From positions 1 to 56,964 of the forward strand of contig CAIRZB010000039.1 of the NCBI GenBank assembly GCA_903882935.1: a stretch of 56,964 nt of DNA, written 5' to 3'. This document shows, piece by piece, positions 8,224 through 16,019 of the stretch. Under the pieces are notes generated by a model, which did no database searches, was not told where the DNA came from, and saw nothing but the letters and a program-made list of their open reading frames with translations. The position numbers and the translations under genes are program-made. Numbering within the stretch: the first letter of the stretch is position 1; every line of letters starts with the position of its first letter. This DNA is from an uncultured Parafilimonas sp. (lineage in GTDB: Bacteria > Bacteroidota > Bacteroidia > Chitinophagales > Chitinophagaceae).

Positions 8224-9696
8224 ATGAAATACCTATTATCTACCTGCTTTGCCCTGGTGGCCGCCACGGCAGGTTTATTTGCCCAAAACACAACTGCCAA
8301 CCATATTAGGGCCTTTGCCACTGCCGACAGCCTGGTGGCACCGCTGTGGTACCTTGCCAGCGATGCGCTCAGAGGCCGAGGCTACAACACCCCGGAACTT
8401 GACACGGCCGCAGCCTACATTGCCGCCTGTTTTAAAAAAGCCGGTGTAAAGCCTGTGGCCGGGGCTAATGGGTACTACCAGCCTTTTAACGGGGTAACCC
8501 AAACGCCCGTTGCAGGGGCGCATGCAGCCATTGACACCATTACCTTAACCACAGGCGAAAACGCGCTACAACTTAACTATACAGATGTGCACCTAGATGT
8601 ACCGTTCCTATACGCAGGTGAGGCCGCTGTGTTATCGCGTGCTACATTAGCTGTTAAGGGCAAAGCGGTGGCCGTAACGTTTGGCAACGATGTGCCATTA
8701 CAAAAGCTTATTACAGACCTGTATACCTTACAAGAGCAACTTGCCGAAAAAGAGGCTGCCGCGCTGGTGGCCATATTACCCGCCGGCAATACGGCCTGGC
8801 CGCGCCTTAAAAGCCAAGCCACACGGCAGCATGTACAAAACCCTTTGCATACCAGCCAACTGCCGGTGCTATTGGTGCAATTGCCCGCAGAATCAGCAAA
8901 ACAGGCCGAAACCGCCACCCGTTTCCGCGCCAGCATAACAGGCACAGTGGTTAAAACAGCCCGCATAAAAAATGTGCTGGGGGTTGTTGAAGGTACTGAC
9001 CCTTTGCTGAAGAACGAATACATCATGCTCAGCAGCCACTACGACCACCTTGGCACCGGCAAACCGCAAATGGAGGAAGGCAAGCTGGACAGTATTTACA
9101 ACGGCGCACGCGACAATGCCACCGGCACCACGGCCGTTATAGCCGCAGCCCGGTACTTTGCCAAACACCCACCTAAACGCAGTGTTATTTTTGCAACCTA
9201 CACCGCCGAGGAGCAGGGGCTTATCGGCAGCCGGTATTACTCCATTCATCCATTGGTGCCGCTTAAAAGCACCGTGTACAACCTAAATATTGACAATGCC
9301 AGCTATAACGATACCTCACTAATTACGCTTGTTGCGCTTGGCCGCACCACCGCCGACAGCCTGATAAGCCAAGGCGTGGCAGCCTACGGGCTGCGCCTGG
9401 GTAACGACCCTACAGGCGGCCGTTTGTTTACCGGCAGCGACAACTACCCCTTGGCCATGCAAGGTGTGCCCGCCCCTACGTTTAGCCTAGGCATGAAAAC
9501 CTTTGACTCCACCATTACCAACCGGTACCACCGCCTAAGCGACGAGCCGGGCAATATGCACATGGCCTATGTTTGCCGGTTTATACGCGCCTATATACTG
9601 GCCGCCAGCAATATTGCCAATGCACCACAGGCGCCGCGCTGGGCCAATGGAGACCCCTTGGAGGGGGCGTGGAAGGCATTGTATAAAAGGGAGTAA
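8224..9696 (+). CDS. Secreted M28 family zinc metallopeptidase
   Basis: An aminopeptidase-like enzyme of 490 residues, predicted to act in the periplasm or outside. A signal peptide (MKYLLSTCFALVAATAGLFAQ) comes first. Residues about 90-250 form a non-catalytic PA-like insert. The M28 core then shows the two-zinc ligands and catalytic acids: SSHYDHLG, NGARDNATG, YTAEEQGLIGS, NIDNASY and a late YHRLSDE. The length fits family members with an inserted domain. It stands alone; substrate not predictable. Confidence 0.9.
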   Translation: MKYLLSTCFALVAATAGLFAQNTTANHIRAFATADSLVAPLWYLASDALRGRGYNTPELDTAAAYIAACFKKAGVKPVAGANGYYQPFNGVTQTPVAGAHAAIDTITLTTGENALQLNYTDVHLDVPFLYAGEAAVLSRATLAVKGKAVAVTFGNDVPLQKLITDLYTLQEQLAEKEAAALVAILPAGNTAWPRLKSQATRQHVQNPLHTSQLPVLLVQLPAESAKQAETATRFRASITGTVVKTARIKNVLGVVEGTDPLLKNEYIMLSSHYDHLGTGKPQMEEGKLDSIYNGARDNATGTTAVIAAARYFAKHPPKRSVIFATYTAEEQGLIGSRYYSIHPLVPLKSTVYNLNIDNASYNDTSLITLVALGRTTADSLISQGVAAYGLRLGNDPTGGRLFTGSDNYPLAMQGVPAPTFSLGMKTFDSTITNRYHRLSDEPGNMHMAYVCRFIRAYILAASNIANAPQAPRWANGDPLEGAWKALYKRE

Positions 9697-9852
9697 CGGG
9701 GAGCGTAAGGTGGCGGTATTGATAGAAGATTTTCTGGTGCAAATAAGGCAAATGCTTTGCAGGTTACCGGATAGCGGCAACAGTTATTATTTTAAACCCA
9801 TGCAAGGTTGAAAGCAATAACAAACATTAGCCTTTATACTTAACTTTATTGT

Positions 9853-10626
9853 ATGAAGATTGCCACCTATAACGTAAACGGCGTAAACGGCCGGTTGCCG
9901 GTGCTGTTGCGCTGGCTAAACGAAACAAAGCCAGATGTTGCGTGCTTGCAAGAGCTGAAGGCACCGCAGGAAAAATTTCCCGAAGCGGCGATAAACGATG
10001 CCGGTTACCAAGCCATTTGGCATGGGCAAAAAAGCTGGAACGGCGTAGCCATACTAAGCCGGATTGGCAAACCAGCAGAAATAAGGCAAGTGTTGCCCGG
10101 CGACACGGAAGATGAACAGAGCCGTTACATAGAGGCGAACATACAGGGTATAACCGTGGGCTGCCTGTACCTGCCCAACGGCAACCCTGCGCCGGGGCCT
10201 AAATTTGATTACAAACTCGGCTGGTTTGCACGGCTGGCAACCCATGCCCAAACATTGCTTAACCAACAAGTGCCGGTAGTGCTAGCGGGTGACTATAACG
10301 TAATACCCACCGACATAGACGCATATAAGCCGGAGCGCTGGGTAGATGATGCGCTGTTTAGGCCCGAAACGCGGCAGGCTTTTGCCAACCTTACCGCACA
10401 GGGCTGGACGGATGCCATACGCACCCTGTACCCCACCGAAACCATTTATACTTTTTGGGATTATTTTCGCAATGCCTATGAGCGCAATGCAGGCCTGCGT
10501 ATTGACCATTTTTTGTTGAGCCCACAGGCTGCCAAACTTTTGGTAAGCGCAAATGTTGACCGCAACGTGCGCGGCTGGGAAAAAAGCAGCGACCATGGGC
10601 CGGTTTGGATTGAGCTTAAAGACTAA
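9853..10626 (+). CDS. xthA: Exodeoxyribonuclease III / AP endonuclease
   Basis: A base-excision repair enzyme that cuts 5' to abasic sites and degrades 3' ends of double-stranded DNA. The 257-residue product has the endonuclease/exonuclease/phosphatase fold: N-terminal MKIATYNVNGVNGR, LQELKAP (metal-binding Glu), GDYNVIP (Asp and Asn of the active site) and the C-terminal SSDHGPVW with the catalytic His. RIDHFLLS fits XthA. The gene is separated from its neighbours by 150-200 bases and appears to be transcribed alone. Confidence 0.93.
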   Translation: MKIATYNVNGVNGRLPVLLRWLNETKPDVACLQELKAPQEKFPEAAINDAGYQAIWHGQKSWNGVAILSRIGKPAEIRQVLPGDTEDEQSRYIEANIQGITVGCLYLPNGNPAPGPKFDYKLGWFARLATHAQTLLNQQVPVVLAGDYNVIPTDIDAYKPERWVDDALFRPETRQAFANLTAQGWTDAIRTLYPTETIYTFWDYFRNAYERNAGLRIDHFLLSPQAAKLLVSANVDRNVRGWEKSSDHGPVWIELKD

Positions 10627-10827
10627 CAGGTGGCTTTTATTTAGGCGGATAGCAAATACAAGCTCGGGTTATATAAAGCTAAATTGATAACGAGCATAAA
10701 CATCGCCATAAATCACAAGACTCTTGCTTTCCTGGAACAATACATAAAAATGGGCTTCAGGTTGGGTTTCACCATCACACTTAACAACTAAAGCGAAGTA
10801 TTAACCAACGTAAAATAATAATACCGT

Positions 10828-11394
10828 ATGCGAAAAATTATCGTAACCGAATTTATTACGCTTGATGGTGTGGTGGAAGCACCCGGCGGTAACGAAACCC
10901 CGCACCCCCACGGCGGGTGGATGGTCAAGTACGGCAGCCCAGAAACAGGCCAGTATAAGGTTGATGAGCTTGCAAGTGTGGATGCCTTGCTGCTGGGCAA
11001 AAACACCTACGAAAACTTTGCCGCCTATTGGCCCGGCCAAACAGGCCCCGCTTTTGCCGACCCGATTAATACTATGCCCAAATATGTTGTATCCACCACC
11101 CTGCAACAGGCTGGGTGGACCAACTGCCACCTACTGCGTAACGTTGCCACCGATGTGGCGGCCCTCAAGCACACGCCGGGCGGTAACATACTCGTGTACG
11201 GCAGCGCCACCCTGGTAAAGGCACTGCTTCACCACAACCTTGTAGACGAGTTGCGGCTGATGGTGTTTCCCGTGGCGGTTGGTGGCGGCCTAAGATTGTT
11301 TGATGACAACCTAGCCTTACGCAATTTTAACCTTATGCGCTCGCAGGCCACAGAGAAAGGCGTTCTGATGCTGGAATACCAGCCGGTTGGGTAA
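10828..11394 (+). CDS. Dihydrofolate reductase family protein (RibD C-terminal fold), paralogue 1
   Basis: A cytoplasmic 188-residue protein of the RibD_C/DHFR-like fold. Seen are VTEFITLDGVVEAPGG at the N-terminus, LLLGKNTYENFAAYWPG, and the nucleotide-binding NILVYGSATLVKALL, with LVDELRLMVFPVAVGGGLRLF at the end. These proteins probably bind NADPH; the substrate is unknown, and true DHFR activity should not be assumed. A second protein of identical length and the same family lies at 13541-14107 with the TlpA gene between them. Confidence 0.85.
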   Translation: MRKIIVTEFITLDGVVEAPGGNETPHPHGGWMVKYGSPETGQYKVDELASVDALLLGKNTYENFAAYWPGQTGPAFADPINTMPKYVVSTTLQQAGWTNCHLLRNVATDVAALKHTPGGNILVYGSATLVKALLHHNLVDELRLMVFPVAVGGGLRLFDDNLALRNFNLMRSQATEKGVLMLEYQPVG

Positions 11395-11431
11395 AAGGTG
11401 GCTGAATGCTACCCAAGTGGGCATTATAGTT

Positions 11432-11459
11432 CTGGCGCAGGTCTCCCGACCTGTGCCAG
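11432..11459. repeat. Interspersed hairpin repeat
   Basis: A 12-bp stem CTGGCGCAGGTC / GACCTGTGCCAG with loop TCCC and one wobble pair. Related copies lie at about 14116-14142 (same orientation) and 14335-14360 (inverted). The hairpin follows a gene end and could stop transcripts, but there is no T run. The dispersal suggests a small repeat family. Confidence 0.7.
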
Positions 11460-11535
11460 TTGCAATAACAAAATAAGAACATTGCATTGCTGAGATTTAT
11501 TTAAATTGCTTTGCCATAAAAACAACCTCAACCAT

Positions 11536-13041
11536 ATGAAAAAGTATTTAACCCTACTGCCTTTGCTATTTCAGCTATGTTTTACTGCTATAGGCCAGCC
11601 TGCTGTTTTACACCTGCATGTTGCAAATGGCCAATCACTAAATGGTTCGCTGTTCATGCCCAGCCAGCCGGCGCAAACCACACAAGCTTTGGTGTTTAAC
11701 AGCAGTAATACCGCCACGCAAGCCTTTCAGTTAACCCAACCCTCGTTTGTGCAACTGTTTTGCTATAACCCAAAAAACTACTCCTCCCCCCACCTCTACT
11801 ATTTGTTCTACCTCTCCCCCGGGGATGACCTTCAATTTAACGCCGATACCAAGGCTGCCAGTTTTGTGTGTACGGTAACAGGCAAAGGCGCCAGCAACAA
11901 CCAATCGTTTTTAGCGGCCATTGAACAGGTTGCGTTGGATGAATATAGGGGCGATACATTACCCTACCGTGTGCTAACCGTGATTAACAAGGCGCAAACA
12001 TACAGGCAGAACAAACTGGCGGAGTATGTTAAAATGTACAAGCCTACTGACACGTATATATCCAATTGGACAAAAAGTTTGGCCTATTACGCCTGCGACG
12101 CGTATTATGCTTTTAAAGAAAACAATAAGTACGGCATTGGCGGTGCTTACGAACGGAATTATGCAGCCTGGCAAAAACCAATGGACAGCCTGCTTACCCA
12201 ATTGAAACTAAACAACGATGGGGCATTGGCAGCCTTCCGCTACCAACAATTTATACGGTCATTTTTAAGCCGCGAAAAAGAACATTTCGAAACCGCATCC
12301 TGGCAACACCCGGCAGCATTTTTCAAGCAATGGTATAAAACGGGCATCGCAGAGGGCAGAAAGCTATTTGACGCCGACCCCAAAAATGCCGTGCAGGAAA
12401 AAATCATCAACCGGTACTTTACCGGCAAAACGGCGGAATACCTGTACGCCGTATTGTTTAACGATGCCATCACCAGCAGCAACCCACAAAATATTCCCGC
12501 CATATTTGCACGGTTTAAAACCAAATACCCCACCAGCCCCTATATTGGGCAGTTTAACCAAGCAGTGGCCGATATTGCTGAAAAAGAACAACGCACCCTG
12601 AACAGCAACATGGTGTTTTTACCCAGTAACGGCAAAACATTCAATACCCTGGGCGATGTGGTGGCCGCCATGAAGGGTAAAACGGTGCTGGTGGATATGT
12701 GGGGTACCTGGTGCGGGCCCTGCCGCGAAGAGATTGAAAAAAACAGCAAGGCCATACGCGACCACTTTACCGGCAGCAAGCTTGATTACCTATACATTGC
12801 CAACAACGATTTGGAAAATGAAGACAAATGGAAAAAACTGATTGCCTATTTTAACATGCAAGGCATGCACCTGCTTGCCAACCAACAGCTGACCGAAGAT
12901 ATAATGGCTAAGGTAAAAGGCGACGGCTTCCCCACGGTGTTTATTATTAAAAAAGACGGCACCATCGAGTTATCAAAAACCGCCTACCCCATACAGCGCG
13001 ATGTGCTGATTAACCAACTGGAAGATGATTTGAAGGAATAA
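11536..13041 (+). CDS. TlpA-family thiol-disulfide reductase, exported
   Basis: A protein of 501 residues with signal peptide (MKKYLTLLPLLFQLCFTAIGQ) and probably periplasmic. The first 350 residues are a Bacteroidota-specific N-terminal part without a named domain. The last 130 residues are a TlpA-like thioredoxin with MWGTWCGPCREE as redox centre and the cis-Pro motif GFPTVFII. It probably reduces disulfides of exported proteins or cytochrome c apoproteins. The frame is open from a TTG at 11506, but the ATG at 11536 begins the signal peptide. Confidence 0.88.
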   Translation: MKKYLTLLPLLFQLCFTAIGQPAVLHLHVANGQSLNGSLFMPSQPAQTTQALVFNSSNTATQAFQLTQPSFVQLFCYNPKNYSSPHLYYLFYLSPGDDLQFNADTKAASFVCTVTGKGASNNQSFLAAIEQVALDEYRGDTLPYRVLTVINKAQTYRQNKLAEYVKMYKPTDTYISNWTKSLAYYACDAYYAFKENNKYGIGGAYERNYAAWQKPMDSLLTQLKLNNDGALAAFRYQQFIRSFLSREKEHFETASWQHPAAFFKQWYKTGIAEGRKLFDADPKNAVQEKIINRYFTGKTAEYLYAVLFNDAITSSNPQNIPAIFARFKTKYPTSPYIGQFNQAVADIAEKEQRTLNSNMVFLPSNGKTFNTLGDVVAAMKGKTVLVDMWGTWCGPCREEIEKNSKAIRDHFTGSKLDYLYIANNDLENEDKWKKLIAYFNMQGMHLLANQQLTEDIMAKVKGDGFPTVFIIKKDGTIELSKTAYPIQRDVLINQLEDDLKE

Positions 13042-13540
13042 CATGGTTTGCGATACCGCGCTGCCGCTGGTGGGCGCAGTTTACCTTTTTGGGCTGATGG
13101 AGCATGGTTATATGAACGAAATAGGGGTTGGCGAGAGTGGGGATAGTCCAGTCAATGCCGTTTGGTTAAGCCCATATACTCGGTTGTCCAAAAGGACTCC
13201 GTTGGAGTGGGGTCACAACCGGGGCCCGCACCGGGATGTGTGTCTCCACAAATCCCGGCGTTAATCCCGAAGCCGTGCCGAAAAGCTGGATTAACGGGCG
13301 TTTTTTAAACGTTAGTGCTAATGATGCCGCACAGTGCCTGGGAACACACGAGGCATTGCCAAGATCACGCTTCGGAGAAGGGAAATACCTAAACAAAAAC
13401 TGGCCAATTTTAAGACTTGGCGCGGCAAAATAGTACCTAATTTAGCGCATGCGGTTACGCGAACGCACTCGCTGCGGACGAGCATAGTGCCATGTGGCGG
13501 ATGCACTAATCAACACAAATAACAACAAAAAAAAAGTACT
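13042..13540. other. Non-coding region with dispersed repeat sequence
   Basis: No gene is accepted. Several overlapping frames of 62-76 codons on both strands lie here, but they cover a repeat (13315-13390) shared with 14413-14488 and have skewed composition. The region is rich in short hairpins and looks like decayed element DNA between the TlpA gene and the second DHFR-like gene. Confidence 0.5.
13315..13390. repeat. Dispersed repeat R1, copy 1
   Basis: About 75 bases from GTGCTAATGATGCCGCA to CGGAGAAGG match 14413-14488 at roughly three of four positions, including GTGCTAAT, CATTGCCAAG-like and GGAGAAGG blocks. It is not coding in either copy. Confidence 0.6.
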
Positions 13541-14107
13541 ATGAGAAAGCTGGTTTTATTTATGCATATATCGCTGGATGGTTTTGCAGCAGATGCCAAC
13601 AGCGGCCTGGGTTGGATTGGTTACAACAGTGAATTGCAGCAATATGCTGATGGCATAGTGGCCACTGTCGGCTCGCCTGTATATGGCCGGGGAACCTATG
13701 CGTTGATGGCAGGCTACTGGCCTGGGGTACTCAATGACCCCAATGAAAGCGAACGCAGTAAGGCACATGCACAATGGGTAAATAATGCAACCAAATATGT
13801 GTTTAGCAAAACCATGAAAAAAGCAGAATGGAACAACACGGTCGTTATAAACGACAACATTGCCGAAGAAATAAATAAGCTGAAGCAACAACCGGGTAAA
13901 GACTTGGTAATATTTGGCAGCCCCACCCTGGCACATTCGTTTATGGCGCTGGATTTAATTGATGAATACCAGCTTACGCTTAACCCAGTACTGTTGGGCA
14001 GTGGTATACCCGCCTTTGAGCATATAAAAAACAAAACCAATCTTACGCTGGTAAAAGCCACCCCATTGGGTAACGGTGTGGTGGGCTTGCATTATGTGCG
14101 GGCGTGA
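13541..14107 (+). CDS. Dihydrofolate reductase family protein (RibD C-terminal fold), paralogue 2
   Basis: A 188-residue cytoplasmic protein with the same fold as the gene at 10828. Motifs are LFMHISLDGFAAD, PVYGRGTYALMAGYWPG, DLVIFGSPTLAHSFM and LIDEYQLTLNPVLLGSG. Sequence identity to paralogue 1 is low outside the motifs, so the two are old relatives rather than a fresh duplication. Substrate unknown. Confidence 0.85.
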   Translation: MRKLVLFMHISLDGFAADANSGLGWIGYNSELQQYADGIVATVGSPVYGRGTYALMAGYWPGVLNDPNESERSKAHAQWVNNATKYVFSKTMKKAEWNNTVVINDNIAEEINKLKQQPGKDLVIFGSPTLAHSFMALDLIDEYQLTLNPVLLGSGIPAFEHIKNKTNLTLVKATPLGNGVVGLHYVRA

Positions 14108-14114
14108 GAGCGTA

Positions 14115-14282
14115 AGTCTGGCGCAGGCCTCCTGACCTGTGCCGCACCGTTACTTGTTTTATAAAAACACCGGAATTGCCAGCCCAAAGAAAGCCCGCAT
14201 TGCGCCAACTTGAAATGCCCCTTCGTTTAGTTTGCCAGAGTTAAACAGCGCGCTGATAACATTTAAGTTGCCTACACTCGGC
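14115..14282. repeat. Dispersed repeat R2, copy 1
   Basis: About 170 bases after the DHFR-like gene. It starts with a CTGGCGCAGG-type hairpin, then ACACCGGAATTGCCAGCC, TGAAATGCCCCTTCG and a tail with AACATTTAAGTTGCCT. It matches 15746-15917 along its whole length with scattered changes. No open frame is shared, so it is a non-coding repeat or decayed element. Confidence 0.7.
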
Positions 14283-14334
14283 AGCGGCTATACTTGGTGA
14301 TAGCCTTTTGCATAAGGGCAACAAGTAATGGCTG

Positions 14335-14360
14335 GGCACAGGTCGGGAGACCTCCGCCAG
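14335..14360. repeat. Interspersed hairpin repeat, inverted copy
   Basis: GGCACAGGTC-GGGA-GACCT followed by CCGCCAG is the inverted form of the hairpin at 11432-11459 with small changes. It lies between repeats R2 and R1 in this repeat-rich stretch. Confidence 0.6.
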
Positions 14361-14412
14361 TTTGCATGCTGCCTACGCGAAATTGCCTGCAGCCGACCTT
14401 TATTGGGCTTTG

Positions 14413-14488
14413 GTGCTAATCATGCCGCAGAGTGCCTACCAACACACAAGGCCTTTGCCAAGGACACTCTGAGGAGAAGGAAAGCACA
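14413..14488. repeat. Dispersed repeat R1, copy 2
   Basis: The second copy of the R1 repeat at 13315-13390, same orientation. It ends about 60 bases upstream of the palindromic promoter of the second small RNA. Confidence 0.6.
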
Positions 14489-14547
14489 AGCAAAAAAATG
14501 TTAACTAAGTTCCAAAATATAATCGGCATAATTTATCCCGTTTAACC

Positions 14548-14593
14548 TACCCTATTTAAGGGGATTTTTTTTATGCTACTACGCGTACCTTCG
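14548..14593 (+). promoter_or_regulatory. Palindrome plus -7 promoter, site 5 (drives a small RNA)
   Basis: Imperfect palindrome TACC-CTATTTAA-GGGG (14548-14563), a 22-base spacer and the -7 element TACCTTCG (14586-14593). As at 3053, a terminator follows almost at once. Confidence 0.72.
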
Positions 14594-14599
14594 CCACTT

Positions 14600-14647
14600 C
14601 ATAGGATATTGGAATTGCGTCGCTGGGTTTCTACCCAGCGTTTTTTG
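14600..14647 (+). ncRNA. Predicted small RNA of about 48 nt (copy 2)
   Basis: The expected start is near 14600. About 20 bases on, a terminator forms with stem CGCTGGGT / ACCCAGCG (14121 is not part; positions 14621-14628 and 14633-14640), loop TTCT, then TTTTTT. It has the same promoter type, spacing, stem core GGGT/ACCC, TTCY loop and length as the RNA at 3105-3157, while the 5' parts differ. A plus-strand reading frame across it (from 14573) is not accepted because it spans promoter and terminator. Confidence 0.6.
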
Positions 14648-15369
14648 ATGCATTCCACTATTTCCCACTACACACGATTGTTTATTCGCACATATTGTTT
14701 ATTTTATGTCACCTTTTCATGTTTATTTGATGCCACGAACTTAACATTTTTTAAAATGTACATGCTTCTTATTCAACATCACTATTTGAAACGATGACTT
14801 AATTCAATTGACATTATAGAGAGTGGCGGTGCCAAGAACCAATTTACAGGCCTTGAACAATAAGAAGGCCGAGTGCAGAATAATAGTTTTTTAGAAAGCA
14901 CGATGTAGAAACAAAGCGCTTAATCCGTACTTTAATTGAATCCATAATAACAAAACCTAAAAAAAAAATAATTGGCTCAGTATTGACAGTAACGATTAAA
15001 AACCCTTGCATACTAACGGTGACACTTAACAACATTGTGTGATTGCCACACGCTAAACGCCTATCGCTTTTTTGCACGGCTTTCAAACAACGCATTTGAT
15101 CAATCATACAGTTAAACATTTTTCACAATTATGCATTGGCGAATCAAATTATATTGAGTAGATACTGCTGTTTTAATTGAAAAAACACCCATCCATTTTA
15201 CGCCATAATTCAATTAAAAATTCAGTGTTGTTTCGCTCCAATATAAAAACGCCAATTCGTATAAAAATATCTACCCTAAAAAAAGGCAGATATAAACAAA
15301 CTATCGGAAAACCATCATTACAAAATAATCTTGATTCATTTTTGCATAACTACTATCCCACTTTGATGC
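14648..15369. other. Non-coding stretch downstream of the second small RNA
   Basis: A/T-rich sequence without a supported gene. A plus-strand frame of 118 codons (15177-15533) is Lys/Asn/Ile-rich, has no motif and is antisense to the broken RWFYF gene. A stretch at about 14889-15040 reads open on the plus strand as KHDVETKRLIRTLIES then KPKKK; it contains the 35-base repeat and may be a gene relic. Confidence 0.4.
14896..14930. repeat. 35-base dispersed repeat, copy B
   Basis: Matches 7329-7363 with one mismatch. See copy A. It lies about 440 bases downstream (minus strand) of the broken RWFYF gene. Confidence 0.7.
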
Positions 15370-15642
15370 TTACAATAAAGTTATATCAAAATATAGTACC
15401 AATAAAAATAATACAATTGCACAAACAACTAAATAAATCAATGCTTAAGAAAGCCTGTTTTGAAACATTCTTTCTTCGCTTAAACTTGCCCTTGCGTGTA
15501 TCTCATATATATCAAAATAAAACCAACGCTTGATATAATATTGCTTTGTTGCTTTTGGCAACCTAAATGACTTATAAATAATCAACGCAATGACAGCCCC
15601 ACCGTTTAACAATAACAGTAATTTAAAAATAAGTATCATCAC
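15370..15642 (-). pseudogene. Small two-helix membrane protein, RWFYF family, split by a stop codon
   Basis: The first 65 codons encode helix 1, YKSFRLPKAT, KRWFYFDIYEIHARA and MFQNRLS, parallel to the intact protein at 7535-7780. A TAA (15447-15445) then interrupts the frame exactly where the second helix should begin. The same frame continues as ALIYLVVCAIVLFLLVLYF to a TAA at 15370, a perfect second membrane helix. So the family fold is preserved on the DNA but cut by one stop. It could be a fresh nonsense mutation, a sequencing error or a functional one-helix version. The promoter at 15692-15737 is intact. Confidence 0.7.
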
Positions 15643-15691
15643 ACAATATTTTTGTTGCTCCCATGTGGAATTTTTGCCTATTAATTTTCAC

Positions 15692-15737
15692 CAAAGGTAT
15701 GCACAAAACACAGTTGTAAGACCCCTTGTATTAGGGG
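15692..15737 (-). promoter_or_regulatory. Palindrome plus -7 promoter, site 6
   Basis: Read on the minus strand: CCCC-TAATACAA-GGGG (15737-15722), a 22-base spacer and the consensus -7 element TACCTTTG (15699-15692). The palindrome is extended by a few flanking bases (AAGAC / GTCTT). The start is predicted about 43 bases before the broken RWFYF gene. Confidence 0.8.
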
Positions 15738-15745
15738 TCTTACGA

Positions 15746-15917
15746 GTCGGAACTGGCTCAGGTTTCCCAAACTCTGTCACGCAGCTAATTGTCAAAAAAA
15801 CACCGGAATTGCCAGCCAAAAGAAAGTCATCCACGTGCTACCTCGAAATGCCCCTTCGGTTTTTCCTGCCTCATTTAAACTGCACACTGACAACATCTAA
15901 GCTGCCTGCGTCCGACA
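15746..15917. repeat. Dispersed repeat R2, copy 2
   Basis: Full-length second copy of the R2 repeat at 14115-14282, starting beside the palindromic promoter site 6. The shared blocks ACACCGGAATTGCCAGCC and GAAATGCCCCTTCG are exact. Confidence 0.7.
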
Positions 15918-16019
15918 TTTGAAGGAATAAGAGGTTTTTTACCCTTTAACTATAATCAGCGATTAACAATTAATACCAAGGTCAACATAACATTGAATTA
16001 ATGACTGACAGCTATCGCA

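Noticed and set aside
13043-13522. Several overlapping frames of 62-76 codons on both strands
   Set aside because: They cover a non-coding dispersed repeat also found at 14413-14488.
15177-15533. 118-codon plus-strand frame
   Set aside because: Lys/Asn/Ile-rich shadow opposite the RWFYF pseudogene; no family and no promoter.
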